Assembly: GCF_001420915.1 (NCBI RefSeq)
Contig: NZ_CP013021.1
Span: 630,001-694,000, forward strand
DNA length: 64,000 nt
Direction of reading: 5' to 3'
DNA from: Agarivorans gilvus
Lineage (GTDB): Bacteria; Pseudomonadota; Gammaproteobacteria; Enterobacterales; Celerinatantimonadaceae
The position numbers were made by a program, and so were the translations under genes. Within the stretch, counting starts at the first letter, position 1. Each line of letters starts with the position of its first letter. The notes beneath the pieces are model-generated. The model did not search any database. It saw nothing but the letters and a program-made list of their open reading frames with translations, and was not told where the DNA came from. Below, one piece after another: positions 44,342 to 53,256 of this stretch.

Positions 44342-44432
44342 TGGCGGAGGAGGAGAGATTTGAACTCTCGAGGCGCTATTAACGCCTGCCGGTTTTCAAG
44401 ACCGGTGCATTCGACCACTCTGCCACCCCTCC
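44342..44432 (-). tRNA. tRNA-Ser (UGA)
   Basis: A 91-nt class II tRNA on the minus strand with a long variable arm and CCA. The anticodon loop CTTGAAA gives TGA. The acceptor stem GGAGGGG pairs with one G-U. It stands alone between gltD and uvrY, with its own terminator. Confidence 0.96.
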
Positions 44433-44540
44433 GCAGCAACGGGGCGCATATTACCTAGCATTTTCTAGCTTGTAAACTGTCTTTTTGGTGGTTTTTGAAA
44501 AATAACGCTTAATTGCCTAAAAGCCAGTCAATTTGCTATA

Positions 44541-44566
44541 AAAAAACCGGCTTTAGCCGGTTTTTT
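44541..44566 (-). terminator. Terminator of gltD
   Basis: Stem AAAAAACCGGC/GCCGGTTTTTT with loop TTTA, flanked by A and T runs, about 15 nt after the gltD stop. A typical strong intrinsic terminator. Confidence 0.9.
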
Positions 44567-44581
44567 TAATCTCAGTTGTAC

Positions 44582-46072
44582 TTACTTAGGTAAGTAACTT
44601 TTGCCCATTAAGAAGGTGTCTACCGCTTGCGCAGCACCACGGCCTTCGTTAATCGCCCAAACAATCAAGCTTTGGCCACGACGAGCATCACCAGCCGCAA
44701 ATACGCCTTTAACGTTGGTCGCGTATTCATCGTATTCAGCTTTAGCATTAGAGCGAGCGTCTTTCTCTACACCAAGCTCATCAATAATACCTGCTTCTGG
44801 TCCCATGAAGCCCATCGCCAATAGCACTAAGTCAGCTTTAATCACTTCTTCGCTGCCTTTTATTGGCTGAGGCACCATTTGCCCATTCGGGTTTTTCGCC
44901 CATTCAATCTTAGTGGTATGAACCTCTGTCACATTACCTTGTTCATCGCCCACCATTTTTTGGGTCATAACCAAATAACGGCGTGGGTCTTCACCTTGAA
45001 TCGCAATGGCTTCATCTTGACCATAATCGCGTTTAAGGGTGCGTTTAAACTCCGGCCAAGGGTTATCCTGCGCACGCTCCATTGGTGGTTGCGGCATGAT
45101 TTCCAATTGCATCACATGCTTACAGCCATGACGTAAAGCCGTGCCCACACAGTCCGTACCGGTATCACCACCACCAATAACCACTACGTGCTTATCTTTA
45201 GCGCTAATGTAACGGCCATCTTCCAAGTTGCTATCTAACAAGCTCTTAGTATTTTTACCCAAGAACTCCATCGCAAAATGAACACCGTTTAACTCACGAC
45301 CTTCAACTGGTAAATCACGCGGAACCGTAGCCCCTGTGGCCAACAATAATGCGTCAAAGTCTTCATGCAAACGGTTAACCGAGATATCTTTACCTACTTC
45401 AACTGAAGTTTTAAAGATAATGCCTTCTTCACGCATGATCTCAATACGACGTTCTACAATTTCTTTTTGTAGTTTCATATTGGGAATACCGTACATTAAC
45501 AGGCCGCCGATACGATCGGCGCGCTCAAATACAGTCACCGTATGACCTGCAGAGTTTAACTGAGCCGCTGCTGCTAGACCGGCTGGGCCAGAACCAATAA
45601 TAGCCACGGTTTTACCGGTGCGCAGTTTAGGTGGGTTAGGTTTAACCCAACCTTCTTTAAACGCACGCTCGATAATATTAACTTCTTGGCTCTTAATCGT
45701 CACCGGTGGAGCATTAATACCCAATACACATGAGTCTTCACAAGGTGCTGGACAAACGCGTCCAGTGAACTCTGGGAAGTTGTTAGTTTTGTGCAAGCGC
45801 TCAATCGCATCTTTCCAGCGACCACGGTATACCAAGTCGTTCCATTCAGGGATTAAGTTATTCACAGGGCACCCTGCTACGCGAGGCGCGTAGGCAGAGT
45901 CACCTGAATGACAAAACGGAATACCACAATCCATACAACGAGAAGCTTGATCTTTAACCGCTTGCTCGCTCATTGGCGTTTTAACTTCTAACCAGTCGAT
46001 TAAACGCTCTGCAGGGTCGCGGTCTGTTGATAGCTTCCTGTCTATTTCCAAAAATCCTGTTGGATTTGCCAT
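44582..46072 (-). CDS. gltD: Glutamate synthase (NADPH) small subunit
   Basis: Supplies electrons from NADPH through FAD and Fe-S centres to the large subunit. The 496 residues have an N-terminal Cys cluster (ASRCMDCGIPFC and CPAPCEDSCV) that binds [4Fe-4S]. The FAD motif VAIIGSGPAGLAAAAQL and the NADPH motif HVVVIGGGDTGTDC follow, and the C-terminus has VFAAGDARRGQSLIVWAINEG. It lies 9 nt downstream of gltB in the same operon. Confidence 0.96.
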   Translation of the reverse strand: MANPTGFLEIDRKLSTDRDPAERLIDWLEVKTPMSEQAVKDQASRCMDCGIPFCHSGDSAYAPRVAGCPVNNLIPEWNDLVYRGRWKDAIERLHKTNNFPEFTGRVCPAPCEDSCVLGINAPPVTIKSQEVNIIERAFKEGWVKPNPPKLRTGKTVAIIGSGPAGLAAAAQLNSAGHTVTVFERADRIGGLLMYGIPNMKLQKEIVERRIEIMREEGIIFKTSVEVGKDISVNRLHEDFDALLLATGATVPRDLPVEGRELNGVHFAMEFLGKNTKSLLDSNLEDGRYISAKDKHVVVIGGGDTGTDCVGTALRHGCKHVMQLEIMPQPPMERAQDNPWPEFKRTLKRDYGQDEAIAIQGEDPRRYLVMTQKMVGDEQGNVTEVHTTKIEWAKNPNGQMVPQPIKGSEEVIKADLVLLAMGFMGPEAGIIDELGVEKDARSNAKAEYDEYATNVKGVFAAGDARRGQSLIVWAINEGRGAAQAVDTFLMGKSYLPK

Positions 46073-46081
46073 GTCTCTCTC

Positions 46082-49000
46082 CTAAACCGCTTCAGCTTTT
46101 TGTTTGGCTTGTTCTGCTTGGGCTTTTTTCGCTTGGGCTACTTTATCTAGGTGCATATCAAATGCGGCTACGGCTACATCGTAATCCGTTTCATATTCAC
46201 CGGTAGCTTTAGCTTCTTTCATGTAATTTTGCATACGCTCGTAGTCTGTGGGCATAACACGAACAAACATTTCTAGCGCTTTGTCCCAATCTTCAAGTAG
46301 CTCTTGAGCCACATCTGAGCCTGTGTGCTCTAGGTGCTTTTCAATTAAGGCTTTAAGCTCAGCGGCTTCAGCAGCATCTTCAATAGTACCTAACTTGACC
46401 ATTTCCATGTTACAGCGTGACGCAAATTGCTGGTTACGGTCTAATACATAAGCGACACCGCCAGACATACCCGCTGCGAAGTTACGACCAGTTTCACCAA
46501 GAATAATCGCTTTACCACCGGTCATGTATTCACAGCCGTGGTCACCCACACCTTCGACAATGGCGGTAACACCTGAGTTACGCACACAGAAACGCTCACC
46601 AGCGATGCCTCGAATGTAAGCTTCACCAGAAGTACCACCAAAGAAGGCTACGTTACCAACAATAATGTTGTTTCGTGCTTCAAATGGCGCACTATGGTCA
46701 GGGTAAACAACTAGCTTAGCGCCTGATAAACCTTTACCGAAGTAGTCGTTAGCATCACCTTCAAGCTCGAACTTAATGCCCTTGGCGGCGAAAGTCCCGA
46801 AACTTTGTCCAGCACTACCATTGAATTTCACTTTAATAGTGTCTTCAGGTAAGCCCTCAGCGCCATAACGCTTAGAAATTTCATTCGACAACATAGTACC
46901 GACACTACGGTTGGTATTGATAATCTCTGAAGTCAATGACACTGGCTCGGCATTTTCTAGCGCTTTTGCTGCATCTTTAATTAATTGACGGTCAACGATG
47001 TCGTGAATTAAGTGTTTCTGCTCTTGGCTACAGTAAAGAGTGTCATTGCCGCTTTCTTCTGCTTTGTACAGAATTGGCGATAAATCAACACCTTGGTATT
47101 TCCAATGGTCGATATCATCACGTGGTGTTAGGCATTGGCTTTGACCTACCATCTCGTTGATGGTACGGAAGCCCAATTCGGCCATAATTTCACGTAAACC
47201 TTCTACCATCATCTTGAAGAAGTTAACTACGTGATCGACTTGACCAGCATAACGCTCGCGTAAGCGACGGTCTTGGGTTGCAATACCAACAGGACAAGTG
47301 TTCAAGTGACACTTACGCATCATGGTACAACCTTCTACCACTAGTGCAGCTGTTGCTACCCCCCACTCCTCGGCACCCAACAAGGTGGCCACAGCTAAGT
47401 CTCGTGGAGTTTTCAACTGACCATCTGCTTGCACGGTAATACGACTACGCAATTTGTTTTGGATCAGTGTTTGGTGAGTTTCAGCCAAACCAAGTTCCCA
47501 CGGCAAGCCCGCATGTTTAATTGAGCTTAACGGTGACGCACCGGTACCACCATCGTAGCCAGCAATCAGCACCACGTCGGCATAACCTTTACAAACACCA
47601 GAGGCGATGGTACCTACACCCGCTTCAGACACTAACTTCACGTTGATGCGCGCATCACGGTTAGCGTTTTTCAAATCGTAGATCAGCTGAGCCAAATCTT
47701 CGATTGAGTAGATATCGTGGTGAGGTGGAGGTGAAATCAAACCTACACCCGGTGTAGAACCACGGGTTTTACCAATCCAAGCATCCACTTTATCGCCAGG
47801 TAGCTGACCGCCTTCACCAGGCTTCGCCCCTTGGGCCATTTTGATCTGGAGTTCTTCAGCATTAGCTAAGTAGTGGCTGGTAACACCGAATCGACCAGAA
47901 GCAACCTGTTTGATCTTGGAGATCATCGAGTCGCCATTTTCCATAGGCTTGAAGCGAATTGGGTCTTCACCGCCCTCACCTGAGTTACTCTTACCGCCAA
48001 TACGGTTCATAGCGATAGCAAGCGTAGTATGCGCTTCCCACGAAATAGAACCAAAGCTCATGGCGCCAGTAGCAAAACGTTTAAGGATGTTCTCGGCCGA
48101 TTCCACTTCTTCTAGCGGCACGCTTTGACGGTCTGATTTAAACTTCAATAAACCACGTAAGGTGTACGCCTCTTTTGCTTGGTTATCTACACTAGCGGCA
48201 TATTCTTTAAAGACTTTGTAGTCGTTAGTTGATGACGCATTTTGTAGCAAACGAATAGTCGTTGGATTAAACAAGTGACGCTCACCATCTTTACGCCAAG
48301 CGTACTCACCACCAGTTTTAAGAATTAAATCATTAAACGGATTATCGTCGGCTGGGAAACCTTCGCGATGACGGTTCAGCGCTTCTTTAGCGATGCCGTT
48401 TAGACCAATACCTTCAATTCGGCTTACTGTGCCGGTGAAGTATTTTTGTACCACGTCAGAGTTAATACCTAGGGCTTCAAAGATTTGTGCACCTTGGTAA
48501 GACTGAAGTGTTGAAATCCCCATCTTAGAGAAAATCTTAAGCAGACCGCTATTAACCGCTTTAGTGTAGCGCTCAATAACCGCATCATTACTTAGGCTGC
48601 TTTCAATAATGGCTTGATCGCGCATGTCTAGCAGAGTTTCAATAGCCAAGTATGGGTTAACCGCAGCCGCGCCATAACCGAGAACGGTGGCAAAGTGATG
48701 GGTTTCACGAATGTCACCTGACTCAACAATGATGTCAGCGTGAGCGCGGATGCCCTCGCGAATCAAGTAATGGTGAACAGCAGCGGTTGCCAATACTGAT
48801 GGTACAGCAGCGTGGTCGCTATCTACTTTACGGTCACTCAAAATAAGAATAGAGAAACCATCATCTACAGCATCTTTAGCATGGCGACAGATGCGCTCAA
48901 TGGCGCGCTCTAGCTCATTTTCCTCACCAGAAGCGTGGAACGTAGTATGAATGGTCGCCGCTTGGAAGTGGTTGTGGTCTATGCTACGAAGTTTAGCTAA

Positions 49001-50728
49001 CTGTTCGTTAGTTAAAACAGGCTGCTTAATTTCCACTTTGCGACAATGCAGTGGCGTTTCTTCCAAAAGGTTGAGATCTGCGCCCACATAAGTGCGCAAA
49101 GACATCACCATTTCTTCACGAATAGGGTCGATTGGCGGGTTAGTTACCTGCGCAAACAATTGCTTGAAGTAATGCGATAGATGCGGGTTTTTGTCCGACA
49201 AAATCGCCAATGGCGTATCGGTACCCATTGCGCCTAGAGGCTCTTTAGCAGTGCCTACCATCGGCTTCAATACCGCATTGATATCTTCTTGGCTGTAGCC
49301 AAAAGCTTTTTGACGTTTTTCTAAACTGTGTTGGGTTGCAAAACGATCGTAGCCCGCAGGTAACGGCAGATCATCAAGCACAATTTTATTCTCTTCTACC
49401 CACTTGCCATAAGGCTGTGCAGAACAAACAGAATGTTTTACTTCATCATCGGCCACGATGCGGCCTTGTTCTAAGTCGGCAATGAAAATCTTACCTGGTT
49501 GTAGGCGACCTTTTTGTACCACTTTAGATTGGTCTACTACCAATGCACCCGTTTCCGAGCCCATTACCACCAAGCCATCATCAGTCACCAAGTAGCGGGA
49601 TGGACGTAGACCGTTACGGTCGAGGGTTGCGCCGATAACTTTACCGTCAGTAAATGAAATAGAAGCAGGACCGTCCCACGGTTCCATGATGCAAGAGTAG
49701 TATTCATAGAAGGCGCGTTTCACCGGATCCATGTCATCTTGGGTTTGCCATGCTTCTGGCACCACCATCATCATTACTTGCTCTAAAGGACGACCACTTA
49801 ACACCAACAACTCAACACACATATCTAAGTTGGCGGAGTCAGAACGAGTGATGTCACACACTGGATTAATCATGTCCAGTTCTTCTTTACTGAAGTTAAC
49901 GCTCGCTAATAGTGATTCACGCGCACGCATCCAGTTAACATTACCTTTTACGGTGTTAATTTCACCATTGTGGGCAATGTAACGGAAAGGCTGAGCCAAA
50001 CGCCACGCGGGGAAGGTATTAGTTGAGAAGCGCGAGTGGAACATCGCAATCGCAGAAACCACACGCGGATCTTGTAGATCGAGATAATACTTACGCACTT
50101 GTGCGGTAGTTAACTGACCTTTATATACGATAGTACGCGACGACATCGACGCCATGTAAAAGTCTTCATCAACCCCACTCACGGTGGCATCGGCTATGTG
50201 CAAAGTGTATTTACGTAGCACGAATAACTTACGTTCAAATACTTGCTGCTCAAGCTCGGCTGGACGCGCGATGAACACTTGCTCAATCTGCGGCTCATTA
50301 TCGATAGAAGCTTGACCCAGGCTGGAGTTATCTTTAGGTACAATACGGTAACCTAATAGCGTTAAACCCAGCTTTTTAATATTTCGGTTCAATATTTCGC
50401 GGCACTCGCGACGAATAGCTTCATTGGCAGGGAAATACACCATTCCCACACCATACTCTCCAGGCTTAGGTAAACTAAAACCTAATTTTGTTACTTCTTC
50501 GTTAAAAAACTCATGAGGAAGCTGAATGAGAATACCAGCGCCGTCTCCACTATCGACGTCACAACCAGTACCACCACGATGCTCCATGCAAGTTAGCATG
50601 GTCAATGCGTTTTCGATCACATCATGACTTTTACGCCCTTTTAAATGGGCAACGAATCCGATACCACAGCTATCGTGCTCGAATTCTGGCCTATAAAGGC
50701 TCTTATTGTGTTGAGTTATGTTTGTCAT
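46082..50728 (-). CDS. gltB: Glutamate synthase (NADPH) large subunit
   Basis: Makes two glutamates from glutamine and 2-oxoglutarate. The 1548-residue precursor has a 20-residue propeptide before the catalytic Cys21 (HDSCGIGFVAH), an N-terminal class II amidotransferase domain and a central domain. The FMN-binding domain has KPGEGGQLPGDKV and LIAGYDGGTGASPLSSIKHAGLPWELGL. A Cys-containing [3Fe-4S] loop (CTMMRKCHLNTCPVGIATQD) and a C-terminal GXGXG beta-helix (GVGDHGCEYMTGG) follow. Length slightly exceeds E. coli (about 1517 mature). A long AT-rich upstream region may bind Lrp. Confidence 0.97.
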   Translation of the reverse strand: MTNITQHNKSLYRPEFEHDSCGIGFVAHLKGRKSHDVIENALTMLTCMEHRGGTGCDVDSGDGAGILIQLPHEFFNEEVTKLGFSLPKPGEYGVGMVYFPANEAIRRECREILNRNIKKLGLTLLGYRIVPKDNSSLGQASIDNEPQIEQVFIARPAELEQQVFERKLFVLRKYTLHIADATVSGVDEDFYMASMSSRTIVYKGQLTTAQVRKYYLDLQDPRVVSAIAMFHSRFSTNTFPAWRLAQPFRYIAHNGEINTVKGNVNWMRARESLLASVNFSKEELDMINPVCDITRSDSANLDMCVELLVLSGRPLEQVMMMVVPEAWQTQDDMDPVKRAFYEYYSCIMEPWDGPASISFTDGKVIGATLDRNGLRPSRYLVTDDGLVVMGSETGALVVDQSKVVQKGRLQPGKIFIADLEQGRIVADDEVKHSVCSAQPYGKWVEENKIVLDDLPLPAGYDRFATQHSLEKRQKAFGYSQEDINAVLKPMVGTAKEPLGAMGTDTPLAILSDKNPHLSHYFKQLFAQVTNPPIDPIREEMVMSLRTYVGADLNLLEETPLHCRKVEIKQPVLTNEQLAKLRSIDHNHFQAATIHTTFHASGEENELERAIERICRHAKDAVDDGFSILILSDRKVDSDHAAVPSVLATAAVHHYLIREGIRAHADIIVESGDIRETHHFATVLGYGAAAVNPYLAIETLLDMRDQAIIESSLSNDAVIERYTKAVNSGLLKIFSKMGISTLQSYQGAQIFEALGINSDVVQKYFTGTVSRIEGIGLNGIAKEALNRHREGFPADDNPFNDLILKTGGEYAWRKDGERHLFNPTTIRLLQNASSTNDYKVFKEYAASVDNQAKEAYTLRGLLKFKSDRQSVPLEEVESAENILKRFATGAMSFGSISWEAHTTLAIAMNRIGGKSNSGEGGEDPIRFKPMENGDSMISKIKQVASGRFGVTSHYLANAEELQIKMAQGAKPGEGGQLPGDKVDAWIGKTRGSTPGVGLISPPPHHDIYSIEDLAQLIYDLKNANRDARINVKLVSEAGVGTIASGVCKGYADVVLIAGYDGGTGASPLSSIKHAGLPWELGLAETHQTLIQNKLRSRITVQADGQLKTPRDLAVATLLGAEEWGVATAALVVEGCTMMRKCHLNTCPVGIATQDRRLRERYAGQVDHVVNFFKMMVEGLREIMAELGFRTINEMVGQSQCLTPRDDIDHWKYQGVDLSPILYKAEESGNDTLYCSQEQKHLIHDIVDRQLIKDAAKALENAEPVSLTSEIINTNRSVGTMLSNEISKRYGAEGLPEDTIKVKFNGSAGQSFGTFAAKGIKFELEGDANDYFGKGLSGAKLVVYPDHSAPFEARNNIIVGNVAFFGGTSGEAYIRGIAGERFCVRNSGVTAIVEGVGDHGCEYMTGGKAIILGETGRNFAAGMSGGVAYVLDRNQQFASRCNMEMVKLGTIEDAAEAAELKALIEKHLEHTGSDVAQELLEDWDKALEMFVRVMPTDYERMQNYMKEAKATGEYETDYDVAVAAFDMHLDKVAQAKKAQAEQAKQKAEAV

Positions 50729-51262
50729 CCAGTAATTCCTATTTACTGCTATATTAATGTTATTCAGACCGACAGGACCTTAGACATCAATAGTATTTTC
50801 ATTTAAAGAGGAGCCCCACCATCTAGAGATGATGTGTGAACAATCATCAAATTCAGATAATTATCCTTCAAACCTCCAAAACTACAGCATTCAATAACGC
50901 AGGAGCTAGTCCATTCGTCACGAAAGTAAAAGAAATGCTACCACAGATATAATGGTAATTTCAGACTTGACTTGAAATTAAACACGATTTTTTTTACATA
51001 AGACCCTAAGAGCCTAAAAAAACGAGTTTTTTCTAATTATTTATGCAGAAAAATCCACTAAAAATTTTTCAAAACTGCTATTACGTATAAAAAAGTAATA
51101 AAATAACGTAATTTGTAAATCAAAATAGCATTTATTGTTAATGAAAAGCCTTTCCCGTAGTGACATCTATTGAATAGCTAAAAGCTTAAAACACCTAACT
51201 ACTTTTCATTTGCCGCTTAGTTACCTGTTCACCCTTAAAATAACGAGATGAGACAAGCATTA
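50729..51262. other. AT-rich region upstream of gltB
   Basis: About 530 bp without a convincing gene, rich in A/T tracts (for example near 51000-51130). In E. coli gltBD is activated by Lrp over a long upstream region, and this stretch could play that role. No specific promoter or site could be fixed by eye. Confidence 0.45.
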
Positions 51263-51288
51263 AAAAGCCAGCAATCAAGCTGGCTTTT
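51263..51288 (-). terminator. Terminator of the pyrophosphatase gene
   Basis: Stem AAAAGCCAGC/GCTGGCTTTT with a 6-nt loop. Minus-strand U residues follow, 23 nt past the stop at 51312. Confidence 0.88.
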
Positions 51289-51311
51289 GTTACTGGCAAA
51301 AATGAGCAGTT

Positions 51312-52232
51312 TTAAGCGACGTCAAACTCACGTTGTAACGGCGGCATAACTTGCTTCTTACGACTTACCACACCCGGTAAGTCAATAACTGACCCTTCGA
51401 TGCTTCCACCTAGGGTTTTAGCCACTAACTCCGCTTCGTCACTACAAATAAGGCCGGTTGAATTTAAGGTAGTGATATCGGTCAGCAGTACCAAAGCAGT
51501 GTGGTAGTTATTGGCCTGTTTTAAAGCTTGTAGCGCTTGTTCCAATTCATCTAAACGCGCTAACACAGGTTTAACCGAAGTTAACTCTAATTGAGCGATA
51601 GCAAATTGTTTACCATTAATTTCATACACTTTTTGGTCGCGAAGTACTAGCTCGTCTGCTGGCACTGCATCAACGTTAGATTTAGCAGCAAACTGCTCAT
51701 CTGCAAAAGCATCAATATCGGCTACGCCTGCAATTTCAGCTAAAGCTTCGGCGGTTTCGCGGTCTACTGGAGTAAAAGTAGGTGAGTTAAATTTAACAGT
51801 ATCACTTAAGATCGCGCCCAACATCAATGTGGCAGCTTCTTTACTAGGCGTGATATTAGCGGCTTTATACATGCTGTAAACAATAGTACAGCTACACCCT
51901 ACTGGACGGATCCAGCACTCAAGTGGTTCGGCAGTGGTAATGTCGCCCAATTTATGGTGGTCTACGATACCACGAATGTTGGCCTTTTTGGCGTCTTTAG
52001 GCGCTTGTCCCCAGTCAGAGTAGTCAATCAACCAAACATCTTCGCCAGCAATTTCAGTGCGAATCTCTGGTGCACTGAAGCCGATTTTATCCAACAAAAA
52101 CTGCGCTTCAGGGTTAGGTTCGCCTTGAGCCACCGCTGTTGCCGGAGTACCTTGCTTGGTTAACAACTCTGCTAATGATATTGCGCCAGCAATACTATCG
52201 CAGTCTGGATTAGTGTGTCCTAAAACTAACAT
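51312..52232 (-). CDS. ppaC: Manganese-dependent inorganic pyrophosphatase (family II, DHH)
   Basis: Hydrolyses pyrophosphate to phosphate in the cytoplasm. The 306-residue protein has the N-terminal metal motif GHTNPDCDSIAGA (His6, Asp10, Asp12), DYSD and DHHKLGD. A C-terminal DHHA2 domain carries the SRKKQVMPPL ending. Family II enzymes use Mn and are found scattered among Vibrio-like gammaproteobacteria. It is transcribed divergently from the yccA-like gene. Confidence 0.96.
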   Translation of the reverse strand: MLVLGHTNPDCDSIAGAISLAELLTKQGTPATAVAQGEPNPEAQFLLDKIGFSAPEIRTEIAGEDVWLIDYSDWGQAPKDAKKANIRGIVDHHKLGDITTAEPLECWIRPVGCSCTIVYSMYKAANITPSKEAATLMLGAILSDTVKFNSPTFTPVDRETAEALAEIAGVADIDAFADEQFAAKSNVDAVPADELVLRDQKVYEINGKQFAIAQLELTSVKPVLARLDELEQALQALKQANNYHTALVLLTDITTLNSTGLICSDEAELVAKTLGGSIEGSVIDLPGVVSRKKQVMPPLQREFDVA

Positions 52233-52535
52233 CTGTTATCCGTCTCACTTAATCGTTAATGATAATGGGGGCTTGCCCCTGTATGGCTCCGATCATAGGG
52301 CTATGTTAAAGCGAGTGCAACACTACCTTTTGCTTAGCCATAAATTAATCGGCTATTTAACAGCTGAAAGGACTGCTCAAGGTTAATCATCACTTGTGGC
52401 CCACGAACGCTAAGATGATGAATTTATGACAATGACTCACAAGTTAATTTGATTTAATTTAGCCCAAAACTAGTTATACTAGAATTTCGTTAACTAAAAA
52501 CGAACGAACTAACTCAGTCATAACGGAGTGATAAC
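52233..52535. other. Divergent ppaC/yccA-like intergenic region
   Basis: About 300 bp without a gene. A TATACT -10-like element is inside the dyad CTAGTTATACTAG (near 52480), but no matching -35 was found at 16-18 bp. Confidence 0.45.
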
Positions 52536-53201
52536 ATGAATCAACCTAGCACGATAAACTATAGCGCTGCATCGAAGCTGGAAACCAATAAGGTACTGCG
52601 TAATACCTACGCCCTATTATCGATGACCTTGTTTACCAGTGCGATTGCCGCTTTCTTTGCCGTAATCAGCGGTATTGGTCAAATGGCATCTATTGGCATG
52701 ATGGTTGCCGCGATGGTCATCGTATTCTTCGTCCTCCCTAAAGCGATTAACTCTTCAATGGGTATCGTTTGGACCTTTGTATTCACCAGCCTAATGGGCG
52801 GCTCATTGGGTCCGCTATTAAGCCACTATCTGCAATTCCCACAAGGCGGTGCCATTGTCATGCAAGCCTTGGGCATGACAGGCTTAGTATTTTTTGGCCT
52901 ATCAGGCTATGTGCTAACCACTAAGAAAGACTTTTCTTTCATGGGTGGCTTCTTGTTTGCTGGCCTCATCGTTCTTATTGCTGCCAGTGTCTTAAACTTG
53001 TTCTTCCAAGCGCCGATGGCTCACTTAATGATTAGCTGTGTTTCAGTATTAATTTTCTCTGGTTATATTCTCTACGATACCAGCGACATTATTAATGGTC
53101 GTGAAACCAACTACATCAGCGCTACCATTCGCCTTTACCTTGATGTGTTTAATATTTTTGTATCTCTGCTACACATTCTTGGCTTTTTAAACGATGATTA
53201 G
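52536..53201 (+). CDS. Bax inhibitor-1/YccA-family membrane protein
   Basis: A 221-residue protein with seven predicted membrane helices, ending FVSLLHILGFLNDD. YccA in E. coli interacts with FtsH and the SecY complex. Family residues are visible in LISGYILYDTSDIINGRETNYISATIRLYLDVFNIF, the conserved C-terminal acidic pore region. Its near neighbour tusE parallels E. coli, where yccA and tusE are adjacent. Confidence 0.92.
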   Translation: MNQPSTINYSAASKLETNKVLRNTYALLSMTLFTSAIAAFFAVISGIGQMASIGMMVAAMVIVFFVLPKAINSSMGIVWTFVFTSLMGGSLGPLLSHYLQFPQGGAIVMQALGMTGLVFFGLSGYVLTTKKDFSFMGGFLFAGLIVLIAASVLNLFFQAPMAHLMISCVSVLIFSGYILYDTSDIINGRETNYISATIRLYLDVFNIFVSLLHILGFLNDD

Positions 53202-53225
53202 GCCACAGTGGTAATTAGTAAAAAT

Positions 53226-53248
53226 ACGCCCTGTTTTTAGCAGGGCGT
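53226..53248 (+). terminator. Terminator after the yccA-like gene
   Basis: Stem ACGCCCTG/CAGGGCGT with a 7-nt loop and a following TTTT on the plus strand. The next start codon is only 9 bp beyond, so it may attenuate rather than block transcription into the FUSC gene. Confidence 0.8.
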
Positions 53249-53256
53249 TTTCATTT

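Noticed and set aside
44224..44439. Frame across tRNA-Ser
   Set aside because: It is largely the tRNA-Ser gene read as protein (MLRRGGRVVECTGLENRQ) and has no other support.
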